DNA of 64,000 nt, taken from positions 78,838,948 to 78,902,947 of the forward strand of contig OY754464.1 of NCBI GenBank assembly GCA_963575645.1. Direction: 5' to 3'. Below, one piece after another: positions 22,732 through 34,700 of this stretch (its first letter is position 1; each line of letters starts with the position of its first letter). The translations under genes and the position numbers were made by a program. This DNA is from Xanthostigma xanthostigma. Taxonomy: Eukaryota > Arthropoda > Insecta > Raphidioptera > Raphidiidae. A model generated the notes under the pieces. It did no database searches. It had not been told where the DNA came from and saw only the letters and a program-made list of their open reading frames with translations.

Positions 22732-25700
22732 CTTCGTATTATGACCACGTGTGTTGATGTGCAGGATAAATAAAAAGAAAACAAATAAATAAATAAATAA
22801 AAATAGATTGGGAAATTAATAACGACAACAAAAATAAACGAAAAATGATTTTCAAGAATAGATGGGAAAGCAGTATTAAAATGAAAAAAGGCGTTGTTTT
22901 AAGAAAGATAATTTTATATTTTGCTAACATGTCAACAAAAATAGCTTCTGAATTAGGTACAACACTATTTTCGTCTTTAAGTTTTCAACTTATTTTGCTC
23001 TAGAAAGTTTCTTATATCTATTATTATTATTACATTAGGTATTATAATTACATCATTATCAACTGCTTAGTTTCTGGGAGAAGGCATGTATTTGAAACAC
23101 GTGAAGACATTTTGAAAAACAGAAACGCGATCATTTTTATAATACTTCATTGCAGTTAATAATGAACAAAAATATTATACATCCTTTGAATGCAAAATCA
23201 TTAGCTGATAATAATCGTATATGCCTGTTGTTATTCTGAAGTTATTAAATTATTTAAACATTAATAAAGATTCTTGCTTTCACACTTTTCATTTACAATA
23301 TTGTATAAAAATAACCGTTTTAGAGTAAGATTTTGATCGTTTTAAAAACTTATTAAGCATCAACCTGCACGACCAGCACAACGCAAATCTCCAACTTGCA
23401 CGACGTTGCTCACTAAACCAGCACAAACCAGCTAATTTTAATGCAGGTTTCGTGATGAGCGGTAAAAATTTTGGCGTTTTCAAGTAGTTTTATCAACTAA
23501 TTAATGGGAATGACACATCACTAGCACCAGCACGGATCGACAGAAATTGCAGGCGACCCCCTGACGGTCATTGCTGGTTGCAGGTCTAATGTACGCTACT
23601 CCGTGTAATAACATTGGATACTTAAACTTTACGAACAGGCTTTTTTGCTCCGTGCTATGCTGGTCGCGCAGGTTTATGCCTGATAATTGTACGCGCTCTT
23701 TTGGAGGAAAATTATTTTGAAATGTACACAGTGCAAATAAAAGAAAGAAACTATGAGAATTGTTTATTGAATTCAAATAAATGATTTTTTTTAATGCGAC
23801 GGCAGTGTCGCGTTGAATTGGGCGACAGCGGGATCTAACCCGAAATTCATTTTAATGATGTCGCAGAACATTGCACCCATCACAAAGCCGAGAGATACGT
23901 GGTTGATGTAAGCCGCCATGTCTTGTGGCTTGCCATCTTCATCCAAGTTCATCAAACTCATTATTACGGCTAATGCGGCTGCGCTCACCTATCCCAGAAA
24001 GTAAACAAGTTTTACAGTCTATTACTTAAAATTAGCCATAGGCGTAGCAACGATTTTATCCTAGGGGGGAGCAAATTTTCAGGTATAACTACCATTACCA
24101 GCTGCTACTTATACATAATTTGAAAACTGTTCGTAGAAGCGAAATCGATCAACACGACTTTCTGGAGAAATTTCACGACAAAGAAAACGTAGATTATTGT
24201 TATTTGTACGTGAACAATTAATATTAAAGGGTGGACCAGGCCCACCTGGCCTCCCCTCTTGCTACGCCAATGGAATTAACAATTATTTAAAGCTGAATGT
24301 CAGTAACGTTTTGAAGCAAGGGTTATTACTCACCGAAGAATAATTTATGAGAAATTAAAAAAAAAATGTTCGTAAACTATCGCTAAGTACTATACTACTA
24401 AAAAAAAAGGTTAGGACCATTTTGTAAAATATTTGGTTCTCTAATTTTTGTCATAGCATCAACGATTCACAATTGGCACATGGGTAAAACCCTGAAGCCA
24501 TTGGTTACGAAAAAAAACGATTCACAAAATGTTTGTGTTTAAAGTTTCCGACCCCACCAATTTGAAAAAAATATTCGGAAGGCATCCTCCAACATTCAAC
24601 ACATAAAAAATAGACTTAGATTTTTGCAGTTTAAGAGCATAAAAATCAGTGAGAAAAAAAAACAGTTACTATCTCAGTTTAGAAGTGAAACTTTTTTAGG
24701 CTCGGAAGAGCAAATTGGCCTGGATCAGATGACAAGTGAAACGCTTCCCCTTCTCAGACTTCAACCGACGCAGTTGAAAATAAAGAGTGGGAGAATCGTT
24801 TCTACTCTCTCTGTCAAAGCGTCATACGCACTCTGCACGCATGCGCAGTGCGTACTGTGTGATTACGTAGCCGTAATATAACCATTTCCTAAACCAGAAA
24901 TAATAAAATCGTCAACAAATGCTATAGAACTTAAGAAGTTTCACTTCTAACGCAATATTTTTTTATTCATTGTATAATACGCGCCACGAATCTAAAAAGC
25001 TCGGAAGTTAGTTGCGAATGCGGGCTTGCGCTTGTACAGTCTGTTGAAAAACTACAAACTCGCAACTCAACAAAACTAATATAACAATAACAACTTGACA
25101 ATAGCGTACTCGACTGTACTTTAAAGCAAGAAAGCGACAAGTGACAAAGACACAGAGCGATCACGGCCAATCACCGACGAGCGCACGTTCCGTGCAGGTA
25201 GCTGGGAGGTAGTGGGAGTATCAACGGCTCTAAAATGTGCCTTTGCGACGCTGTTTGTGACTAACTTCCGAACCTTTTAGATCCGTGGCGCGTATTATAT
25301 CATGTAATCCAAAAAAACAGTGTTAAGGTAGTTTTTCAGGTGGCGCGGCTTGCTCTCTGAGAAGAATTAGCGGTTGGCTGGAGTGTTCGATTCCAAAACC
25401 GGATATGACGACATTAACGACGGATATAACGAATATAAATATAACAATGATGTCGTTTAGCACCTCGGCGGCTGTCTGATCTCGGTCGCGGTTGATATTC
25501 AGACCTCCGATGATTACAAACAATATTCCAACCATTAGCTGCAGCGTCCACAACGAATTTTGCACATTTAATTGTAAATTCATTTATTACCTACAGTCGG
25601 GAGGAAAAATTGATATTTCAGAGAAAAAACATTCAATTATTTACGGATGTTGACCAGCCCCGGATCTACGATTATTTAAATACCTAAAATATTTTTCTTT

Positions 25701-28700
25701 ACGTATAACTAATTATAATAAATCAAATAAAGTTAATTATATCCTTTATCAGGTGACTGATGTTTCCTCAAATTTGCACACTTTTGCGATTTTGTGGGAA
25801 TGTTTGAGGTCAAATCATCTTCATTTCACTGGTCTAAGCAAGCTTGATAGACTGACAGAGGTTCGTGACGTAGGTCGGACAGTTTTGAGTATTTCAGCGG
25901 GAAATTTAAAAATTATTTTAATTTTTCAATTTTTTCTTGAAAATTAAACATTTCTTACTATTAAAATATTTTTTTCGTGTTTATTAGGGGTCTATCTACA
26001 AAATAAAAACAGTTCCGAAAATTAGTCAAGATCTCTATTTTGAAGGACTTACAGAAGAAAATGCAAAATGACAACATTGATTAATTTGTGGATAAAATAC
26101 AATTCGAGATATTACAGCAATATATTACGTGTTTCCAAAATTTTAATATGAACATACTGGAAAAATTCACATAATATTGGATGAACATATTTTGAACTTT
26201 AGCATTAAGTATTGACATATTTTTATATTATATTGTCGGGTGACACAATGTAGGCGTATAAAGTGGTAAAGATGGTCACAACCTTTTGTCGGAATATAAT
26301 GAATAATTGATTAAAAATGTTTACACATTGAAAATGATACGAGTCGATCTATACAAGGAAATAATACAATCAATATCATTCTAATTTTTTTAAGCACGAC
26401 ATTTATGGTACCTACTCCCTTTGGAAAAATTGTCAATTATAGTGACAATTTTCGGAAATTTTTGTCACAGGGCTCATGGGTAGTTAGGGTAAGAGCAGAA
26501 TTTCCAAAATACGGAAGATAAGCAGCTTATCAATTAACCATAATATGATAAGTTGCAATGGTTAATATGTGTTTTGTTTGAAATTTAGCTACAGTGCCAG
26601 GGAGAATCAATTTTCATAAAAACAATAAACAAAATATATTATTTACTTACTAATCTCGACAAATTTTTAAATTTAAAATTATCATAAAACAGTTTTCTTA
26701 TAAAATTGTTCTGTCAATTCTGTTAATTTTAAATTTAAAAATTTGTCGAGATTCATAATAAATGATCATGTATATTAGAATTATTTTTACAATTTACCAT
26801 CTTAACTTGCATTGAGGCCCTGATGATGAAAATATATTTTTCGAAACGTTGGCCACAAGCGATACACTGGTAAAGCTTATTTTCAATTGTTCCTCAACCA
26901 AATAAATCTCCTTCAATAAGTAATAATGTTATTTAAAGATTTTTTGTCCCGAGGAAATTAAATTCAAAAAAGTCCGCCTTGCAATTTTTAAAATACTAAC
27001 TGATTTTAATTATTGAACTACAATTCATGACCTTAATTTTAAAACCAAATATGTTTTATCAGCTCTTTTGAGTAAGAAGGACTACATTAAAAAACAGAGA
27101 TAAAAGCTGAAATAATTTAAATCTTCAAAATTATTTTTGTAGCTATTTGACGAATGAAGATTATTTCATTTCCTCTTTCAATAAGTATATCATATTATTT
27201 TTCAGTAATAATCTATATATATTGTCCTTTGTGAAAATAGTTCATTAGTTAAAACACTCCAAATTCGTTCATCATTTCGTTTGAAATGTTATTCATCATA
27301 AACAAAAATTATATTTCCCGTTTTGCTTGTATATTTTTTTCTGATAAAGAAACGTTAAAATCAATAAATGTTAATATAGCGTAAACTCTATATAGCGACA
27401 CTCAAGGGACTGTGCACTTTGTGGCGTTATTGAGAGTTGTCGTTAAACGGAGAGGAGAAATAATCCATTAATATTTTTTTACTATAATATGTATTTACTC
27501 ATAATATCAGGGCCGGATTTAGGGAAGGGCAACCGGGGCTACAGCCCCGGGGCCTCCACAAAAGAGGGGCCCACACAATAGAGACTTCGGGAAAAAAATC
27601 AAATTTCCTGAGCATTGAAAGTGATTTACTTCGGGAACTAGATTTCAGCGAAATCATCAACGATTTTTCGGCGAAAAAAGCTCGGAAGGTTCCGTTCGTT
27701 AACGCTAAAATTTAATTTCAGATAATTCTTGTTTCCGATTATATTTATATGTTTGTTAAATAATGAAAGAATCTATACTTGGTTTCGCAATAAATTATTT
27801 ATTGGAAAACTCGACTGAAAAAAATTGTCCATTTTATTTGGAAAATAATTTGGGACCAGGGGGCCTCCACTCTTTTGTTGCCCCGAGGCCTCCTGACCTC
27901 TAAATCCGGCATTGCATAATATATAAAATTTACAACTGACCAACATTCATACTATCACAAAGCAGCTGAGCTAAACATATGAAAGATAATCCCAACGAAC
28001 AAAAGAACGAATTTCCTAGAATCTTCGGTACGCATGGTTCCGACAACAAAGCAACAAATTAACAAACAAGTACTATTTATTGTTCAATGCTGTTTAGAGT
28101 GGATATATCGTTATTTAGAGTGTATCGCTGTATGAACAACAAGGTAAACCAACTAGAGTTAAGTAATTTCGACGTTTTAAGGAGTTGCTCGTTATATCGA
28201 GTGACGTTAAATGGTGTTTACACTGTACATAATTCTGTAATCTGTATTCAAAGGCAAAATTAACGATTTTGTATAAACCTACCAAGAATAACAAAAGGCA
28301 TTAGTCGCTAAAAATGTTACATCCAAGAAAATTATTTGAAATTCAGTTATACGAAAAAAAAACAGTTGTGTGTTTTTAAGAAACCACGACTCAAGTGAAA
28401 CTTTTATTGGATTGTAGGCGTTGGATTGTAGACACTTATCCATCACGATTAATTATAAACAACAATATTCACATGAATACACGAATAAAAACATGTAAAC
28501 ACTGTACAGCACTTGCCCGCATGACAGACTGACTATGTTTTATACATACTACACGGTCAGCTGATGCTAACCATGGGCGCCGCCATATTGGCCTTGGCTG
28601 CTCTATACCGAGCGCCTACTCCGAACGCCTTTCACTTTACCCCTACTCCGCGGCCGCCTGTAATGCGACATGCAACAGACGGCCAGAAAAATTCGGGGCG

Positions 28701-31700
28701 ATAGAATAAAAGTTTCACTTTAAAAATTGAGTAGAGCTTATTCATCGAAAGTTATGTATTGCGCAATGGATGGGTCAAACACGGAGATAAGGAGATTGAG
28801 TGCTGTTACTACGAAAGAACAAGCGGTAGTGAAATAGTTGATGAAGTTTGCCGACTCATGATACTCCGCCAAGTGAAGTCTGCAGTCGCGAAGTAAGTTC
28901 AAGCTGAGGCAAAGAATGCCCACGATGACCTGTGCAGGACAAATACGGGGATATTTCAGGGTCAAAGGGAAAAACAAGAGTGCTCAATTTTTTTGAATAC
29001 TCAATATAAAATTAAATTCAACGTATTGCCCAAAGTCTGAAATCCAATTCTTTTTTTCACCCATTTTAAGACATTATGATGTTTTGACTTTTGAGTGTAA
29101 AATTGTAGAACGTTGGTTGTTTTAATCACTCGTGGCGTGACGGATTAAAAGACCGCGCACACTTACCAAAAACATAAACCTGCACGACCAGTACAGTAGA
29201 AACCTGCAATCTGCACGATATATCGCACACTGGTCCAGCATAAACCAGCAAATTTTAGCACAGATTTCGTAATGTGCTGCAGTTTTCAATGAGTTTTATC
29301 AATGCAAATTAAATAATGAAAACGACACATCACTAGCAAACTAGATCGGTCCAGCACGACTAGACAGAAATTGCAGGCGACCGATTGTCGATCGTTGCTG
29401 TTGGCCGCTGTTTGCAGGTGCTGGTCTCTTGTGCGCTACTCCGTTACATTCCATGGGTACCTTCACGAACAGGCTTTTGTGCTCCATTCTGTGCAGGTCG
29501 TGCAGGTTTATGCTTGACAAGTGTGCGCGATTTTTCAATGTAAATTTTAATTCAGTTTATTTACATTATTAAGTTTTATCGAGAATATTATAATATCAGA
29601 TATATTCAACCACTGCTGATACATTGAAGAATTTCTTTGTTCTTGAGATAGCAGGTGTTTTTTTTTTTATAACACGTAAGATTAGTGAATGATCATTTAA
29701 TTAATTATGCGCTTTTGTTTAGTAGAATAAATTGATTATTTATATAGGTACACAGAAGTCAACAGGTTTATGACACTGTTTTTAATTAATTTATTCATTA
29801 GTTTATTTCATTGTTCTTAAAATACTAATAGAGTCAGATAAAAAACTAATCTGCAGAATAATTCTCACCCGATTGAATTTTTGTAAAAGGCTAAGTGTTA
29901 TCGTGTTTAACTATCTTTGAAAAATCCCCATCGGATACCATGGGTGTACAAAATACTTTTACAGGCGTTAAAAGAAGGTGGAATTCTCTACAATATTTTT
30001 TTCTATAATTCAAAGATTTGCTTATTTAAGTTACCCGCAAACAGAGTGGGGCAGTGCTGAGAACTTGGTGCTTGTAGTAATGCATTAAGCACTTATAAAG
30101 GTTAAAGCACTTTGTCAAACTTGATGCTTAATAGTTCTTATCTTCTTATTTCTGATTGAAACATGATTGTGTGAGCGCAATTTAAGATTTTTGTCAAGGT
30201 CGATTTTCTGACGAGTCGCGCTATCACAGCCCTGGATCTACGATTTTTCCGAACTGGGGCAGAAACTTGATAATGACGCCCCCTCTCTCCAAGCAGATTT
30301 AGTAAATCGGAAAAAGGACAGATTGGGTGTGGTTTTCAACTACCTATATTATATTATGATTTTGGCGCCCACTGAAACTGCCACACGGGGTGGGTGCCCG
30401 GGTTTGCCCCCCCTCCCGTAGATCCGGGGCTGGCTATTCAGCACGTTGTCCACCACGTGTGCGGTAATTAACTGACCTGCAGGACAATTGACACGATGAT
30501 AAGAGTGAGCATCAGAGTGTAGAATTCATGCTTCTCGCCGACCGTCAGGACGTATTTGAGCTGTGACGCATTGGCTGTAAGCAGGGCGATGTCCAGCATG
30601 CCCTGCGCAATTGTTTTCTTCGTCGCATAGCGATTGGCGTCCAGTGTCTTAGCCTAAACAAAAGATAAGTGTTATTGAATGATCGATTACTATAAATTAT
30701 TAGAAAATTTAGCGTTAATCATACTTAATATTCAATGATTAAAACCGTAACCGTTAAAACCGTTTCATTTCGGCAACCAAAACCGAAAACACTATAAGTT
30801 ATATGGATTTATGAATTAGCCACCTCGGCGCATTGGGTCAATTTATAATCTATCCTCCTAGGAGGTGTCTTGGCAAAGATGCAATTTGTCAAAAATTTCT
30901 GCCGCTGGTATTTGCCGGTCATTTGGCTCTAACAGAACTGAAAAACCAACCGGCAGACATTTTTTTAAATTTTGACCATTTTTTACCATCTTTGACATTT
31001 TTCCATCGATGTACACATCGAAAAGAAAATTTTCCATTTTGTTAGGTCTGGTTAGAGGTCACTTTTTGTTTAATTCACGCACGAAAAATGGCCCATGTAT
31101 TTTTCTGCTACTGAAAGTAAATTATACCAAAGGGTTACGCCGACATTTTTTGAAGTGAAAATTTCTTTAGCGGCGTTGTACACTTTTTTTGTAATGGGTA
31201 AAAAATGTTAAACTCGCGTCAGGTCACGTAACCGCGTCAGGACACGTGACCTGATCGAAAATTTTTATTTATACAACGTTAGACATCTAGCGTTGAAATA
31301 TCGTACATAAAAATGCAATCTATGATACAAACCATTTTGATCGAAAATTCAGACATCTAGCATTGAAATATCGTACATAAAAATGCAATCTATGATACAA
31401 ACCATTTTGATCGAAAATTCAGACATTTAGCATTGAAATATCGTACATAAAAATGCAATCTATGATACAAACCATTTTGATCGAAAATTCGTAAGACGTT
31501 AATATTCAAGTTTTCACTTCTGCCAGCACTCCCGGAGTGCAACCCGTCTTTTTTTTTCGATATCCCTCCCCCCATTTTCTTAAAATGTGTCCAGATTCCG
31601 CCTATATATCATGTAAGAAAAAATGCTCTAAATTACTTAAACAGCTTATATATCAGGCGGCAGAAAGTTGGGACGACATGTTTTTTTTTTGCGCGTCAGC

Positions 31701-34700
31701 TCCTAACTAAAAGTCAACAAAGTACCTACTTTTGAAATTTGACGTTATAGTAATCGACGTCCATTTTCTTTCTGCATAATTAAAATGTCTTGAAAAAATT
31801 CATTCAAATATTTTGGCCAAATGTAGATGAATTTTCAATAAATTTGCAAAAAATAAATAAGAATTTTTTAGGACACCTGTGTATACATAATCTTCATATC
31901 TAGAATCATACGATTTAAGCTTATGTTGATATCAGAGATATTAAAGAAGAACTTAAATGGGCTACTTATTAATCAGTAATAACTATATCGGTAATATCAT
32001 TGATTAATTTATCATTTTTGAAGACAATGGCATAGCCGTCGATTTATGAAAAATTCTAAATATTTGTACAGAATGAGTTTTAAGTTGATGCTTTTTTTTA
32101 CAGCGTATAAAAATCAAATAGACGAGCAAATATTTCAAATAGTTTTTTTATCAAAACTCAAAAATAAGAGAGAAACAGCCTTTCGAAGTTTAAATAAATT
32201 TTATTAAATTTTCTTTAATTTTGAGGTCGGTCCTGGGGTTATATTATGTCACTATGGAAATATGTTATTATTATCAAGTATTCACAGAAATTGTTCGAAG
32301 TTGTCCCCGTTTTGTTGGACACAAAGATGCGTGCGCCGTAGCCATGCTTCTGTACATGCTTGATAATAACAACTTATTTCCATAGTGACATAATATAACC
32401 CCAGGACCGAACTCAAAATTAAAGAAAATTTAATAAAATTTATTTAAACTTCGAAAGGCTGTTTCTCTCTTATTTTTGAGTTTTGATAAAAAAACTATTT
32501 GAAATATTTGCTCGTCTATTTAATTTTTACACGCTGTAAAAAAAAAGCATCAACTTAAAACTCACCTGTATATACTTATATATATTTTTAATACATTTCG
32601 TGAAATAAAAAAAACTGATTGAGAATAATTAATAATTGAGCTAATGAGTAATGAGGTGGGTCGTTTTTTGGAACTATTATAAGTACAATCCTTGAGGTCT
32701 ACAAGACCAACTTCCCTATAAGATCAATATTGAGTATGAAATATGTAGGTAATCAAATTAGATCCGAGTAATATTTTTCAAGAAATTCTAAGATATGTTT
32801 CTTTACGGTTGAACGGCTGAACCGATTTTGATCATACTGACGTTACTAAGTTTTGATTGGCACTCTAACAAAGTCGATATCGTTTTTGATTCGTGGGATT
32901 TCGTGTAAAATCCACCTTTTTGCATTATTATTTTTTAAGCAAAAAAAAAAAAAACAGCTGGACCGATTTTTATAAAATTTCTTCTGGATTATATTGACGT
33001 TAATACGCTTCGATTGACACCATAGCGAAGGCGATGTTGTTTTTATTTCGCAATATTTCGTGTAAAATCCATTTTTACAGTCTTTTTGTTTAAGTAAATT
33101 TCGATAGAATTTCTTTTAGGTCAAAATTTCTTTCAGATCATATTTACGTTAATAGTACTTATACGTCGATTGGCAGCTTAACGTAGTCGATATAATTTTT
33201 TATTCTCGAGATAGACACACACACCGAAAGAGAGCTATATTTTCAAAAATAGTTTTAAAATAGTGTAAGACCTTGAAACATTAAAAATTTGTTAAAATTT
33301 TTTACTTCGAATCTCGGGTTCATTACAAGAACTTTCCATTGAACTTGGAAGTATAAAATAATAAGTTGTCGACAAATATCATTTCAAGAAATGCGATTTC
33401 GAGATAAAAATATTGTTTCATTGTATTTTTTTTTTACCTTAACGGCCGCGACTAATTCGGCACAGGCACTAATTGCAATTCCGTCTGTTTGAGCTTGTCC
33501 TTGATCGTTTGAAAAGGCATTGTTAGTGCTACCGTGTTCATCTTCCTCTTTTTTGATGGGCGTTGCGCGTGTTCCTTTGCTCATTTTTTGTTAACTGTTA
33601 CAACTTTTTTATTTAAAACACTCTGGGCAGTCTTTCAATTTAATGAAATATATTTATTGCAAAATTCACAATAGATTTTCGTGTCGTAATCGATAAACTA
33701 TGATCATATTATCTTAATTAAGGATAAGATAAAATTTGGATTTATAACAATGAGCATCAATATTTACGTCATGTCGTTATTGTTTTAGTTAGTTAATTTA
33801 CATGTTTATAATTTTATTGTTTCAAAATGGCACTGTCCCAGTTCCTTTACCTTTGTTTGTTGTCGTTTTCTAATTAAAAAAAAAAAATAGTCACATTTAG
33901 TTACGAATTTTATTACATTTTTTTCAGAATATTCTTCGTCTGTTATGCTTTTATTTAAACTTTAAATTCTATCTACATTTTAGCCGAATTTTTAATTTGA
34001 ATTTCAGAACTGTCAATAGAAAATTTAAGAGTAACTGTAAATTGAGTTGTTGAGTTGACATAGAAAGTCGGTTTAATGAGGAAAGTAGTGCAAAATTTAG
34101 TGCTCATCATTCTAGTCTAGGAGCCAGCGACAGCCTTATGGCTCAATGACTCGTAAAATGCTCTAGACAGTTGTTCTATGTAGCATCGTGGCTGTCAGCT
34201 GCGGCACTATCGGGGGAATAGACAACTGTAGCCTCCCACGCACGGTAAAAAAAATAATATTTTTAATCATTATACCTATCGATTGAAAATTTGTCAAACG
34301 ATAGTTATTAATGATCATTTATAAAAAAAAAACGTCAGCTGGCTGTACGATGGTGCATGTTACGTCAGCTGATCATACGATCTTGACGAAATTAAATATG
34401 AATTCAGTCATTCCCTTTCACATGAAACTTTGTCAAAAGATAGTTTTTATAATATTTAAAATAAATAAAATCGTCAGCTTTACAGTATCAGCTGACAATC
34501 TTTCCCCCAATATACAACGGTTTTATTTATTTTAAAATATATTATCTTTTGACAAAGTTTCATGTGAAAGGGAATGACTGAATTCATATTTCATTTCGTC
34601 AAGTTCGTATGATCAGCTGACGTAACATCCACCATCGTACAGCCAGCTGACGTTTTTTTTTTTTTTTATAAAAGATCATCAATAACTATCGTTTGACAAG

